From positions 125,143 through 189,142 of the forward strand of contig NZ_DLHN01000026.1 in the NCBI RefSeq assembly GCF_002483235.1: a stretch of 64,000 nt of DNA, written 5' to 3'. This stretch comes from Pedobacter glucosidilyticus (GTDB taxonomy: Bacteria; Bacteroidota; Bacteroidia; Sphingobacteriales; Sphingobacteriaceae). A program made the position numbers and the translations under genes. A model generated the notes under the pieces. The model saw only the letters and a list, made by a program, of their open reading frames with translations. It ran no database searches and was not told where the DNA came from. Below, piece by piece: positions 1-9,534 of the stretch (positions are counted from its first letter, which is position 1; every line of letters starts with the position of its first letter).

Positions 1-1
1 T

Positions 2-418
2 TTTATTTTTGGTGCAGCCACAGCATGGTTTCAAAATTGTACAATCATCAGTATTAGAGATTCTTACATTACGGCAGCTTCTACCACCTCTCAAACAAGT
101 TATGGCTTTGTTTTTATGAATTGTAAGTTACTTGCCGCAGATGATCAAGTTAGAAAAGTTTTCTTAGGCAGACCATGGCGCCCTCATGCTAAAACGGTAT
201 TTATATCCACTTTTATGGATAAGCATATCAGACCAGAAGGTTGGGATAATTGGCGAGACCCTGCTAATGAAAGTACTGTTTTTTATGCAGAATATGGAAG
301 TAGTGGACCTGGTGCTTTTGTACAGGAACGTGTGAAATGGGCACATCAAATAAATAAGAAAGATTTAAAAACCTACACCATTAACCAAGTCTTTAAAGGA
401 TGGCAGCCTTTTAAATAA
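2..418 (+). CDS. Pectin methylesterase (CE8), C-terminal fragment cut by window start
   Basis: Secreted pectinesterases remove methyl groups from homogalacturonan, which opens it to galacturonases and lyases. The reading frame is open from base 2. It begins with FIFGAATAWFQNC, the strand following the catalytic Asp of the family motif DFIFG; the base at position 1 (t) fits a GAT Asp codon split by the window edge. Further on, FLGRPWRP carries the conserved Arg and Trp of the substrate pocket. About 138 residues are visible, so roughly the N-terminal half is missing. An internal Met at 116 is not the real start. The gene fits the downstream pectin-degrading GH28/GH105/uronate genes. Family assignment is firm; the enzyme's full architecture cannot be seen. 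Confidence 0.9.
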   Translation, partial: FIFGAATAWFQNCTIISIRDSYITAASTTSQTSYGFVFMNCKLLAADDQVRKVFLGRPWRPHAKTVFISTFMDKHIRPEGWDNWRDPANESTVFYAEYGSSGPGAFVQERVKWAHQINKKDLKTYTINQVFKGWQPFK

Positions 419-460
419 GGATTCTAATGGTTAGTTTTAGAAAAATTATAAACTAACATC

Positions 461-1282
461 ATGAAAAAACTACTTTTTACATTTTTGTTTTTTGTAGCCT
501 TAAAGGCCGATGCACAGCACAAGCTAACGCAAATTTGGAAATCTGCAGATAGTATTCCCGTACCAGAATCTGTCTTGTATTCTGCTAAAGAGAAACTTTT
601 ATACGTGTCTCAGATAGATGGTGGCGGTAGCGAAAAAGATGGAAAAGGTGCTATTGGTAAGCTAACTTTAGATGGTAAAACCATCAATTTAAACTGGGTA
701 ACTGGGCTTAACGCACCAAAAGGAATTGGCGTTTATAAAAACACCATGTACGTGGCAGATTTAACCGAAGTAGTGGTGATAGATATGAAAGCTGCTAAAA
801 TTACCAATCGTATTACAGTACCAGAAACCGAGTTTTTAAACGATGTTACTGTAGATGATAAAGGCGTTGTTTATGTGTCTGATACACGTAAAAGAAAGGT
901 TTTTCGTATCGTTAACAACACTCCTGAACTTTATTTAGAAGATGTTAAAAGTGTAAACGGACTAAAAGCTATAGGTACAGATTTATACATTTTAGCAGGT
1001 CCAGAATTATGGAAAGCTAATGCTAAAAAAGAGCTTACTAAACTAGCAGAAGGCTTTGAATTAGGTGGCGATGGACTAGAGCCTGTTAAGGACGGAGAGT
1101 TTTTAGTTTCTTGTTGGGGAGGTCTAATTTACTACGTAACTGTAAGCGGTAAAGTAGAAAAATTACTAGATACCAGAGCCGAAAAAATTAATACTGCTGA
1201 TATTGGTTACGACCCTGTAAAGCGTATCGTTTATGTTCCAACTTTTCTTAAAAATTCTGTTTTAGCTTTCAAGCTAGACTAA
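461..1282 (+). CDS. Secreted SMP-30/gluconolactonase-like six-bladed beta-propeller
   Basis: A 273-residue protein with a signal peptide ending near ALKADAQ. Its repeats resemble the SMP-30/gluconolactonase fold, whose members are metal-dependent lactonases. Candidate metal ligands are the Glu in VPESVLY near the N-terminus, the Asn in FLNDVTVD in the middle and the Asp in GGDGLEPV later on, matching the Glu/Asn/Asp order of the family. It follows the pectin methylesterase by 42 bases and is ended by a strong hairpin terminator. A periplasmic lactonase would fit the sugar dehydrogenase genes further downstream, but the substrate is unknown and some members of this fold only bind. Fold fairly sure, activity inferred. 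Confidence 0.65.
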   Translation: MKKLLFTFLFFVALKADAQHKLTQIWKSADSIPVPESVLYSAKEKLLYVSQIDGGGSEKDGKGAIGKLTLDGKTINLNWVTGLNAPKGIGVYKNTMYVADLTEVVVIDMKAAKITNRITVPETEFLNDVTVDDKGVVYVSDTRKRKVFRIVNNTPELYLEDVKSVNGLKAIGTDLYILAGPELWKANAKKELTKLAEGFELGGDGLEPVKDGEFLVSCWGGLIYYVTVSGKVEKLLDTRAEKINTADIGYDPVKRIVYVPTFLKNSVLAFKLD

Positions 1283-1296
1283 AATATTTTAAATAT

Positions 1297-1335
1297 TTCT
1301 CCTTTAATCTTATCTAAGATTAAAGGAGAATTTTC
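1297..1335 (+). terminator. Strong hairpin terminator after the SMP-30-like gene
   Basis: Perfect 16-bp inverted repeat, left arm 1297-1312 and right arm 1315-1330, with a 2-base loop at full pairing (4 bases if the innermost pair opens), followed by TTTTC. It lies 14 bases after the stop codon, so it most likely ends the pectinesterase/SMP-30 transcript. Confidence 0.85.
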
Positions 1336-1611
1336 TTATCAGAAGCACAAAAGAAACTCTTCTTCTGATGAGCTTGTCTGCCCAATGTAAAATATGCTAA
1401 AGTACTCGTAATTTTTTACGCAAACCTTCCCGGTAACGATTGCACAAATAAATACCCCCAAATACGCATAGGCTTTACTAAATTTCGTTAAAATTGTTGT
1501 TTAAAGGTCTAAAATCAATTATTGAAGCCTTTAAGATTCTTATAAACCTGATCAAATTTTAAATATTAGTACAATATGGAGCCAATAATTTTTGGTTATA
1601 AAATTAACGAT
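1336..1611. other. Intergenic region before the GH28-GH105-uxaBA cluster
   Basis: About 275 bases between the terminator and the next start. No open frame with coding character was found. The promoter for the next cluster must lie here, but no exact TAnnTTTG element is present; TAAATTTC near 1480 is the closest match and is not convincing. No extended inverted repeat was seen. Confidence 0.5.
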
Positions 1612-3324
1612 ATGATGATTAAAAGAATTAAAAGAATGATGATTTCGGGCTTGGTATTGTGTACCCTTATTTCATCATCTGTTGCGCAAGAAAATAGGCA
1701 AAAGCAAATAACAGATTCACTAGCTTTCATTAAAACTTTTAATGTTAAAATGCCTATTATAAAAACGCCTGTTTTTAAAAAAGATACTTTTGATATTGTA
1801 AAATATGGCGCTAATCCTGATGGTGTAACGCTAAACACTAGCAGTATTAACCAAGCTATAGAGGCTTGTAGCAAAAACGGTGGAGGTGTTGTTTTACTTA
1901 ATGAAGGTGTTTGGCTTACCGGGCCAATTTACCTTAAAAGTAATGTAAACCTACACTTAAGAAGTGGCGCTTTGTTGTTATTTACTACAGATAAAAGCCA
2001 ATATAAATTAATTGAAGGTAGCTGGGAAGGTAAACCTGCCGTTGTTAATGAAGCACCAATATCAGGTTACAATCTGGAAAATATAGCTATTACCGGTGCC
2101 GGTATTATAGATGGTAATGGCGATGCATGGAGATTTGTTAAGAAAAGTAAATTAAACGAATCTCAATGGAAAAATTTAGTGGCTTCTGGTGGTGTGGTAG
2201 ATAAAGATGGTAAAAATTGGTTTCCATCAGCAAGTTACCAGAAAGGCTTTAATACTAAAGATGCTACAGTTATAAAGCCCGGTACCAAACCAGAAGACTA
2301 TGTAGAAATGAAAGATTTCTATCGTCCTAATTTGCTGGTTTTAAATAGCTGTAAAAAGGTATTATTAGAAGGTGTTACTTTTCAAAACTCGCCGGCGTGG
2401 AATCTTCATCCTTTAATGTGTCAAGATTTAACGGTAAGAAATATCCTGGTAAGAAACCCTTGGTATGCACAAAATGGAGATGGTATTGATGTAGAATCTT
2501 GTAAAAATGTTCTTATAGAAGATTCTGTTTTTGACGTTGGCGATGATGGTATTTGCATTAAATCTGGTAGAGATGAAGCTGGTAGAAAAAGAGGTATGCC
2601 AACAGAGGAAGTTATCGTAAGAAATAATGTGGTTTACCATGCTCATGGAGGCTTTGTTATTGGTAGCGAGATGTCTGGCGGGGCAAGAAATCTATTTGTG
2701 TACAACAACTCTTTCATAGGTACCGATATTGGCTTACGTTTTAAAACCACTCGTGGTCGTGGTGGCGTGGTAGAAAAAATTTACATCGCCAATACCTTTA
2801 TGAAAAACATCCCGGGCGATGCTATTTTGTTTGATATGTATTATGCCGCAATAGACCCAGTACCTATGGCTGGAGAGCAAAGAGCAGCACCTAAAGTAGA
2901 ATTTTTACCAGTTACAGAGGCTACACCACAGTTTAAAGATTTTTACATCAAAAACGTAGTTTGCGTGGGCGCAGAGAAAGGTATTTTCATGAGGGGGATT
3001 CCAGAAATGAATATCCAAAACATCAATTTAGAGGATGTTACCATTAAATCTAAAATTGGTATCGAGTTAATTGAGGCTACCAATATCAACCTAAAAAATA
3101 TCCATTTGGTGAGTGATGTAACTAACCCTTTGATTTTAGTAGAAAATAGCAAACAAATCAACATCAGCGGTTTAAAATCAGATACAGAAATCCAAAACTT
3201 AATAACCCTATCTGGCGATAGAACCGAGGCTGTTTCTCTTGCAGGCCCATCTGTTACCACAGCAAAAGATAAGGTGAAATTTAATTTCGGAGCAAAGCCA
3301 AAATCGCTAAAAATTAATAAATAA
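1612..3324 (+). CDS. GH28 polygalacturonase-like enzyme, secreted, probably exo-acting
   Basis: Right-handed beta-helix glycoside hydrolase that splits alpha-1,4-galacturonan by inversion. All GH28 hallmarks are visible: NGDGID near residue 287, GDDGICIKSG near 308 (the Asp pair of the catalytic triad), HAHGGFVIGSE near 343 and the LRFKT motif near 374 corresponding to the family RIK. Length (570 residues) and the VIGSEMSGG stretch resemble exo-polygalacturonases and exo-acting Bacteroidota members. A Met at 1576 would add 12 residues ahead of the basic start of the signal peptide, so 1612 is preferred. Only 3 bases separate it from the GH105 gene, so the two are co-transcribed. Released galacturonate would feed the uxaB/uxaA genes downstream. 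Confidence 0.9.
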   Translation: MMIKRIKRMMISGLVLCTLISSSVAQENRQKQITDSLAFIKTFNVKMPIIKTPVFKKDTFDIVKYGANPDGVTLNTSSINQAIEACSKNGGGVVLLNEGVWLTGPIYLKSNVNLHLRSGALLLFTTDKSQYKLIEGSWEGKPAVVNEAPISGYNLENIAITGAGIIDGNGDAWRFVKKSKLNESQWKNLVASGGVVDKDGKNWFPSASYQKGFNTKDATVIKPGTKPEDYVEMKDFYRPNLLVLNSCKKVLLEGVTFQNSPAWNLHPLMCQDLTVRNILVRNPWYAQNGDGIDVESCKNVLIEDSVFDVGDDGICIKSGRDEAGRKRGMPTEEVIVRNNVVYHAHGGFVIGSEMSGGARNLFVYNNSFIGTDIGLRFKTTRGRGGVVEKIYIANTFMKNIPGDAILFDMYYAAIDPVPMAGEQRAAPKVEFLPVTEATPQFKDFYIKNVVCVGAEKGIFMRGIPEMNIQNINLEDVTIKSKIGIELIEATNINLKNIHLVSDVTNPLILVENSKQINISGLKSDTEIQNLITLSGDRTEAVSLAGPSVTTAKDKVKFNFGAKPKSLKINK

Positions 3325-3327
3325 GAA

Positions 3328-5259
3328 ATGATGAAGCGTTTTATAATAGCATTTTTAGCAGGAAGTATGGGTTTAGCTTCTTGCTCTACCACTCGTCAAA
3401 TTTCTAATCAGCAGAAGCCACTGGCGCAAGAACTGTCTAAAACAGTGATGCATAAATGGCCTTTTCCTATAGAAAATAATAGCAGACCATTAAAGTGGAC
3501 TTATGAAACTGGCGTTTTTTTAGAAGGCATCACCAATGTTTGGAAAAGCACTGCCAATGCTACTTATTTCAACTACGTACAACGCTGTATGGATATGTTT
3601 GTAGAAGCTGATGGAACCATCAAAACCTATAAACTATTAGATTATAATATTGACAACATCCGTACAGGAAGAGCTTTATTGATGCTTTACCGCGTAACAG
3701 GAAAAGAAAAGTATTATAAGGCAGCTGCTCAACTAAGAAAACAATTACAAGAACATCCTAGAACCAAAGAAGGTAGCTACTGGCATAAAAAAATATATCC
3801 ACACCAAGTTTGGTTGGATGGTTTATACATGGGGATGCCATTTTATGCAGAGTGGGCACAACTTTTTAACGAACCAGAAGCATTTGATGACATTGCTAAC
3901 CAATTTACGCATATAGAGAAAGTTGCCCGCGATCCAAAGACAGGCTTAATTTACCATGGTTGGGATGAGTCTAGAGAACAAAGATGGGCAAACAAAGAAA
4001 CAGGCAACTCGCCACATTTCTGGGGCCGGGCCATGGGTTGGTACGGCATGGCTATGGTTGATGTTTTAGATCATTTTCCTGCAAATCATCCTAAAAGGCA
4101 AGAAATTGTTGCCGTTTTAAATCGCTTTGCAGCAGCTATAGAAGCATCTCAAGATAAAAAAAGCGGTTTGTGGTATCAGGTGATGAATATGCCTGATGGC
4201 AAAGGAAACTATTTAGAAGCTTCTGCCTCTTGTATGTTTGTTTATACTTTGGCAAAAGGTATTAGACTAGGCGTTTTACCAGAAAAATATGAAGCTGTAG
4301 CACAAAAAGCTTATACAGGTATCCAAAAACAATTTTTAGAGACTGATGCCGAAGGTTTTCTGCATTTAAACGGTACGGTAAGTGTGGCTGGTTTAGGCGG
4401 TAAACCTTATCGTGATGGTAGTTATGAGTACTATTTAAGCGAAAAAGTAATTCAGGATGACCCTAAAGGAATGGGGGCTTTTATCTTGGCAGCTAATGAA
4501 ATGCAAATCAGAAATAACCCACAAGTTGGAAAAGGTAAAACTGTTTTGTTAGACAATTATTTCAATAACGAGTTCCGTAAGAACATCATTGGTCAGCAAG
4601 AAAGTTTCCATTACGTATGGGATGAAATGGATAATAATGGTTTTTCTTTATTAGGCGAACATATTAACCATACAGGGGCAAAATTGGCAACCTTAAAAGC
4701 AACACCAACAGCGGCTAATTTGGCACAGGCCAATGTTTATATCATTGTAGACCCCGATACTGAAAAAGAAACCGCTAGCCCTAATTTTATGGATGCTTCA
4801 TCCATCCAAGAAATTAAAAATTGGGTTAGCCAAGGCGGAACTTTAGTTTTGATGGCTAATGATGAAAAAAATGCCGAATTAGATAAGTTTAATAAACTGG
4901 CAGAGGTTTTTGGTATTCAATTTAAAAAGGAATTGAAAAATCCTGTAATCAACAACCAATATGAGATGGGAGCTATTCCAGTTCCTGCTGGTAATGAAAT
5001 TTTTAAATCGGCAAAAAAATTATATCTCAAAGAAATTAGTACCATACAACTTCAAGCGCCTGCAAAGGCAGTTTTAACCCACCATACTGATGTGGTTATG
5101 GCAACTGCTAAATATGGTAAAGGTTTGGTATTTGCCGTTGGCGACCCTTGGCTGTACAATGAATATGTAGACGGTAGAAAGCTTCCTGCAGATTTTGATA
5201 ATCTCACAGCAGCTAAAGAATTATTCCACTGGTTATTAAAGCTAACATCCTCAAAATAA
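3328..5259 (+). CDS. GH105 unsaturated rhamnogalacturonyl hydrolase lipoprotein with extra C-terminal domain
   Basis: Removes the delta-4,5-unsaturated uronate that pectin lyases leave at the non-reducing end. The first ~395 residues form the (alpha/alpha)6 barrel, with WLDGLYMGMPFY containing the catalytic Asp, and YHGWDES and HFWGRAMGW forming the pocket. Lipobox GLASC near residue 20 predicts a lipoprotein. Residues ~400-643 form a second, Rossmann-like domain (KTVLLDNYFNNE, ANVYIIVDPDTE, WVSQGGTLVLMAND) resembling DUF4350/glutamine-amidotransferase-like folds; its role here is unknown. The usual single-domain enzyme is about 370 residues, so this is a genuine extension. Sits between GH28 and uxaB with gaps of 3 and 13 bases. 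Confidence 0.88.
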   Translation: MMKRFIIAFLAGSMGLASCSTTRQISNQQKPLAQELSKTVMHKWPFPIENNSRPLKWTYETGVFLEGITNVWKSTANATYFNYVQRCMDMFVEADGTIKTYKLLDYNIDNIRTGRALLMLYRVTGKEKYYKAAAQLRKQLQEHPRTKEGSYWHKKIYPHQVWLDGLYMGMPFYAEWAQLFNEPEAFDDIANQFTHIEKVARDPKTGLIYHGWDESREQRWANKETGNSPHFWGRAMGWYGMAMVDVLDHFPANHPKRQEIVAVLNRFAAAIEASQDKKSGLWYQVMNMPDGKGNYLEASASCMFVYTLAKGIRLGVLPEKYEAVAQKAYTGIQKQFLETDAEGFLHLNGTVSVAGLGGKPYRDGSYEYYLSEKVIQDDPKGMGAFILAANEMQIRNNPQVGKGKTVLLDNYFNNEFRKNIIGQQESFHYVWDEMDNNGFSLLGEHINHTGAKLATLKATPTAANLAQANVYIIVDPDTEKETASPNFMDASSIQEIKNWVSQGGTLVLMANDEKNAELDKFNKLAEVFGIQFKKELKNPVINNQYEMGAIPVPAGNEIFKSAKKLYLKEISTIQLQAPAKAVLTHHTDVVMATAKYGKGLVFAVGDPWLYNEYVDGRKLPADFDNLTAAKELFHWLLKLTSSK

Positions 5260-5272
5260 ACAATCTCTCAAA

Positions 5273-6784
5273 ATGCAATTATCACAAAGCAATTTAAAAA
5301 ACATTAACGCCCAAGTAGTAGATAAGCCAAATACAGATATATTTGATTTACCTGCTAAAGTATTACAATTTGGAACTGGCGTATTGTTACGCGGTCTGCC
5401 AGATTATTATATAGACAAAGCCAACAAAGCTGGTATTTTTAATGGTCGGGTGGTAGTCGTAAAATCTACCGATACAGGCTCTACCAAAGAATTTGATGAG
5501 CAAGACGCTTTATATACTATTTGTGTACGTGGTATAGAAAACGGCAAGAAAATAGAAGAAAACATCATTAATGCCTCTATTAGTAAAGTTTTGGTAGCAG
5601 GTACACAATGGCAAGAAGTATTAGATTTTGCAGCTTCACCGCATCTTCAAGTTATCATATCAAACACTACCGAAGTAGGTATTCAACTGGTAGAAGATGA
5701 TGTTCATGCACATCCACCGGTATCTTTCCCAGGGAAGCTGTTAGCCGTTTTATTTCACCGATATAAAATTTTTAATGGTGCAGAGGACAGAGGTTTAGTT
5801 ATCGTTCCAACAGAGCTTATCCCCGATAACGCTACTAAACTAAAAGACATCCTTTTAAAACAAGCCAAGAAAAATCAGTTACCACAAGATTTTATGAATT
5901 GGATGCAAAACAGTAATCAATTTTGTAATTCTTTGGTTGATAGAATTGTACCCGGTAAACCCGATGCTACCGCTTTAGAAAACCTACAGCAAGAATTAGG
6001 TTACACTGATAATTTACTCACCATGTCTGAAGTTTATAGTCTTTGGGCAATTGAAGGTGATGAAAAAGTTAAGCAAAAGCTTTCTTTTGCCGAGGCTGAT
6101 AAAGGTGTAGTCATCACTCCTGATATCAATTTACACCGCGAGCTAAAACTTCGTTTATTAAACGGTACACATACCCTAAGCTGCGGGGTAGCGTATTTAG
6201 CAGGGTTTGAGACTGTAAAATCAGCTATGGATAATGAGGAGATGGCAACTTTTATTGCCGATTTGATGAAAGCTGAAATAGCTCCAGCCATACCTTATCA
6301 AGTTACAACTGACATTACGGATGATTTTGCTGACAAAGTTTTAGACAGGTTCAGAAACCCACACATCAAACATCAATGGTTAAGTATCAGTATGAACTAT
6401 ACTTCCAAACTGAAGATGAGGGTAGTACCATTATTGCTAAACCATTACGAGAAATTTACACATGTACCCCAATTAATAGCTTTTGGTTTTGCTGCTTACA
6501 TTCGTTTTATAGAAGGTAAGCAAGAAGGCGATAAATTTTATGGAGAGCTTAACGGTACAACGTATCATATTAATGATGATAAAGCCGCCTATGTGAACGA
6601 TATTTTAATAAAACAACAAGATAGCAAAGTAGCAGCTGTTTTAGCAGATAATTTTATATGGGGAGATTCTTTAGCAGAGTTTCCGGGCTTTGTAAAAGCA
6701 GTTAACAAGTATTACGAAGAAATAAAAAAATCCTCAGTAAGTACTTTATTGAAACAATTTAAAAACAGTAAAGCAGAGGCATAA
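5273..6784 (+). CDS. uxaB: Tagaturonate reductase (altronate oxidoreductase)
   Basis: Cytoplasmic NADH-dependent reductase turning D-tagaturonate into D-altronate in the isomerase pathway of galacturonate breakdown. It belongs to the mannitol dehydrogenase family: N-terminal dinucleotide-binding stretch LQFGTGVLLRG near residue 30, FCNSLVDRIVPG mid-protein, and the signature KLRLLNGTHTLSCG near residues 290-303 with the Lys, Asn and His of the active site. 503 residues, close to the ~480-residue family size. No signal peptide. Three bases precede the uxaA start, indicating translational coupling. The isomerase uxaC, which would act first, is not in this window. Confidence 0.93.
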   Translation: MQLSQSNLKNINAQVVDKPNTDIFDLPAKVLQFGTGVLLRGLPDYYIDKANKAGIFNGRVVVVKSTDTGSTKEFDEQDALYTICVRGIENGKKIEENIINASISKVLVAGTQWQEVLDFAASPHLQVIISNTTEVGIQLVEDDVHAHPPVSFPGKLLAVLFHRYKIFNGAEDRGLVIVPTELIPDNATKLKDILLKQAKKNQLPQDFMNWMQNSNQFCNSLVDRIVPGKPDATALENLQQELGYTDNLLTMSEVYSLWAIEGDEKVKQKLSFAEADKGVVITPDINLHRELKLRLLNGTHTLSCGVAYLAGFETVKSAMDNEEMATFIADLMKAEIAPAIPYQVTTDITDDFADKVLDRFRNPHIKHQWLSISMNYTSKLKMRVVPLLLNHYEKFTHVPQLIAFGFAAYIRFIEGKQEGDKFYGELNGTTYHINDDKAAYVNDILIKQQDSKVAAVLADNFIWGDSLAEFPGFVKAVNKYYEEIKKSSVSTLLKQFKNSKAEA

Positions 6785-6786
6785 CC

Positions 6787-8439
6787 ATGAGACAACGTAT
6801 TTTAAAAGTTCATCCAAATGATAATGTCATTGTTGCTTTAACTGATATTAAAGCAGGCGAACAATTAACCTACCAAAATGAAAACTATACCGTTTTAGAC
6901 GATGTACAGGCTAAACATAAATTTCTAACCACTGATTTAAAAGCGGGTGAAGAAGTCATCATGTATGGCGTTTTGGTTGGTAAAGCACAAAGCGATTTAA
7001 AAAGAGGGAATGTTATCACTACATCAAATCTTAAACACGCTGCTTTAGGTTTTGAAACCGGAGAGCGTAAAACAGATTGGGTTAAGCCCGATGTTTCTGC
7101 ATGGCAAAATCGTACTTTCATGGGTTTCCACCGCGAAGATGGTAGCGTAGGTACAGCAAATTATTGGTTGGTTATCCCGATGGTTTTTTGTGAGAATAGA
7201 AACATAGATGTACTGCAAGAAACCTTAACCGGGAGTTTAGGTTACAAAAGAAAAAACAACTATCAGTCTCAAGCAGAGCAACTGATAGCCCTTTATAAAA
7301 GCGGTGCAAAAACCGAAGAACTTTTACAGGCCGAAGTTTTTGTAGAAGAAAGTCATCAGAAAACAGAACGTGTTTTCCCTAACGTTGATGGTATTAAATT
7401 CTTAAAACATGAAGGTGGTTGTGGCGGTATCAGACAAGATGCTGAAACCTTATGTGGTCTTTTAGCAGGATACATTACGCACCCAAATTGTGCTGGTGCA
7501 ACAGTTTTAAGTTTGGGATGCCAAAACGCTCAAGTTTCTATTTTACAGGCAGAAATTGCTAAGAGAGACGTTAATTTCTCTAAACCTTTATACATTTTAG
7601 AGCAACAAAAAATTGGTACAGAGGCTGATATGCTTTCATGGGCTATCAAACAAACCTTAGCAGGTTTAGCTAAAGCAAACGAGTGTACACGTCAACCAGC
7701 TCCGCTAAGTAAAATTACCATTGGTTTAGAGTGTGGTGGTTCTGATGGTTTCTCGGGTATTTCTGCAAATCCGGCTATAGGTTATACTTCTGATTTGTTA
7801 GTTGCTTTGGGCGGAACTGTTATTTTAGCAGAGTTTCCTGAGCTTTGCGGGGTAGAGCAAAATATCAGCGATAGATGCACTTCTGTAGAACAAGCAGAAC
7901 GCTTTAACCAATTGATGCGTACTTATGAGAAAAGAGTTGTTGAAGCTGGGTCTGGTTTTGATATGAACCCATCTCCAGGAAATATTAAAGATGGCTTAAT
8001 TACAGATGCTATAAAATCTGCCGGAGCGGCAAAAAAAGGTGGTACATCACCGGTAGTAGAGGTTTTAGATTATCCTGAAAAGGTTACCAAACCGGGTTTA
8101 AATCTACTTTGTACGCCAGGTAATGATGTAGAAAGTACAACAGCCGAGGTTGGCTCTGGAGCTAATGTGGTTTTATTTACTACAGGTTTAGGTACTCCAA
8201 CAGGCAACCCAATTGTACCCGTTGTTAAATTATCAAGCAATACTACCTTATATAACCGTATGAGCGATATTATCGATATCAATACAGGTACTGTTATAGA
8301 AGGTGAAGAAACTATTGAAGAGGCAGGAGCGAGAATTTTAGACTATGTTATTGCAGTAGCTAGTGGCGAGATTGAGGTTTGCGCTGTAAAACACGGTCAG
8401 GATGATTTTATCCCTTGGAAACGAGGTGTTTCTTTATAG
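6787..8439 (+). CDS. uxaA: Altronate dehydratase
   Basis: Iron-dependent dehydratase converting D-altronate to 2-keto-3-deoxy-D-gluconate. Residues 1-90 form the small SAF domain seen in UxaA and galactarate dehydratase. The catalytic part follows with FMGFHREDGSVGTANYW near 112, EGGCGGIRQD near 208, SLGCQN near 243 and GLECGGSDGFSG near 312; the conserved cysteines are candidate metal ligands. 550 residues, slightly longer than the E. coli protein. Last gene of the GH28-GH105-uxaB-uxaA set and followed by a hairpin terminator. The product needs a 2-keto-3-deoxygluconate kinase (kdgK); none of the genes here is a clear one, since the kinase in the window is of the DgoK type. Confidence 0.94.
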   Translation: MRQRILKVHPNDNVIVALTDIKAGEQLTYQNENYTVLDDVQAKHKFLTTDLKAGEEVIMYGVLVGKAQSDLKRGNVITTSNLKHAALGFETGERKTDWVKPDVSAWQNRTFMGFHREDGSVGTANYWLVIPMVFCENRNIDVLQETLTGSLGYKRKNNYQSQAEQLIALYKSGAKTEELLQAEVFVEESHQKTERVFPNVDGIKFLKHEGGCGGIRQDAETLCGLLAGYITHPNCAGATVLSLGCQNAQVSILQAEIAKRDVNFSKPLYILEQQKIGTEADMLSWAIKQTLAGLAKANECTRQPAPLSKITIGLECGGSDGFSGISANPAIGYTSDLLVALGGTVILAEFPELCGVEQNISDRCTSVEQAERFNQLMRTYEKRVVEAGSGFDMNPSPGNIKDGLITDAIKSAGAAKKGGTSPVVEVLDYPEKVTKPGLNLLCTPGNDVESTTAEVGSGANVVLFTTGLGTPTGNPIVPVVKLSSNTTLYNRMSDIIDINTGTVIEGEETIEEAGARILDYVIAVASGEIEVCAVKHGQDDFIPWKRGVSL

Positions 8440-8462
8440 AAATTATAATTAAATAGAGAGGG

Positions 8463-8495
8463 AAGCCGGTTATGCACATGCATTCCGGCTTTTTT
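8463..8495. terminator. Bidirectional hairpin between uxaA and sua5
   Basis: Seven-base arms AAGCCGG (8463-8469) and CCGGCTT (8485-8491), followed on the + strand by a T run. The loop holds ATGCA/TGCAT that can extend the stem. It lies between two convergent genes and can stop transcription from both sides. Confidence 0.8.
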
Positions 8496-8497
8496 GA

Positions 8498-9463
8498 TTA
8501 TAATTTTGTAGCCCGGTTTAACCTATCATTTATGGTGATGCCTAAGTTTATATCCGGGAATTTTTCTACGATAATGACATCAAGTTCCTGCTGGTCTAAA
8601 ATATGCATGGCTTTGTATAGATTCCTGGCAGCTTCTTTCATATCTCCATTTATAGATAATACTTCCTGATGCACAATATCTTTACCTATTGCTTTGTCTT
8701 TAAACATCATCACACCAATTCTTTTGCCTTCAAATTCTTTAAGTGATTTGGAAATATCCTCTGTTAAATAAGTTCTTGTTTTAGGGGCATAATGCTTAGA
8801 AAGCATCCCTGGCGCTTGTGGATTGGCATTATTTAGGGTTTTGGTTTTAACAGGACCTATTAAAGCCTCTATATCTTCTATAGCCAAAGAACCATGGCGG
8901 TAAAGAATAGGCTCATCGTTTTCAAAACCAATAATGGTAGATTCTATCCCTTTCTGGCAAGGGCCACCATCTAAAATAACAGGTAAAGTATCGTGAAAAT
9001 AATTGTAAACATGCTGCGCTGTAGACGGGCTGATACAACCAAAAGGATTAGCACTTGGTGCCGCTAATGGGAAATCTAATTCTTTTAATAAAGCCAAGGT
9101 TAAAGCATGGTCTGGCATCCGCACAGCAACAGTATCTTTACCTGCGGTAACCATATCTGGTACAATAGCTTGTTTTTTTAAAACCAGTGTTAATGGGCCA
9201 GGCCAAAAATGCTGCGCTAATGTTAATGCTAAAGGAGGTATATCTCTGGCAACTTTGCTTAAAAAATCTATTGAAGAAATATGAACAATTAAGGGATTAT
9301 AATGTGGCCTTTGCTTTAAATCAAATATTTTCTTTACAGCAGTATCACTAAAAGCATTTCCGGCCAAACCGTAAACCGTTTCGGTAGGGATAGCAATTAA
9401 ATCATCATTTTCAAGCGCCTCTTTTGCTTTGCTTATGTCTGTTGTTAGCATCTGCCAGCTCAA
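8498..9463 (-). CDS. Threonylcarbamoyl-AMP synthase (Sua5/YwlC type)
   Basis: Makes threonylcarbamoyl-adenylate for the universal t6A37 modification of ANN-decoding tRNAs. The N-terminal ~200 residues are the YrdC-like domain (AIPTETVYGLAGNAFSD near 22, KQRPHYNPLIVH near 50, FPLAAPSANPFGCISPS near 131). After the linker LSKHYAP comes a C-terminal Sua5 domain, giving 321 residues as in the longer Sua5 class. No signal peptide. It is a housekeeping gene with no link to glycan use and marks either the original chromosome backbone or a seam between two sugar clusters. It reads toward uxaA and shares the hairpin with it. Confidence 0.92.
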   Translation of the reverse strand: MSWQMLTTDISKAKEALENDDLIAIPTETVYGLAGNAFSDTAVKKIFDLKQRPHYNPLIVHISSIDFLSKVARDIPPLALTLAQHFWPGPLTLVLKKQAIVPDMVTAGKDTVAVRMPDHALTLALLKELDFPLAAPSANPFGCISPSTAQHVYNYFHDTLPVILDGGPCQKGIESTIIGFENDEPILYRHGSLAIEDIEALIGPVKTKTLNNANPQAPGMLSKHYAPKTRTYLTEDISKSLKEFEGKRIGVMMFKDKAIGKDIVHQEVLSINGDMKEAARNLYKAMHILDQQELDVIIVEKFPDINLGITINDRLNRATKL

Positions 9464-9534
9464 TTAAAACGCAAAAATGATGATTTAATATGATTTATCC
9501 TTATTATTTGTGTGGATATCGTTCTAGGAATGAT

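Noticed and set aside
2943..3392. 149-residue open frame on the minus strand
   Set aside because: It lies wholly across the GH28 and GH105 genes in antisense, has no recognisable domain, and is explained by codon bias of the + strand genes.
8472..8669. 65-residue + strand frame after uxaA
   Set aside because: Covers the terminator hairpin and the antisense of the Sua5 gene; no start context and no domain.
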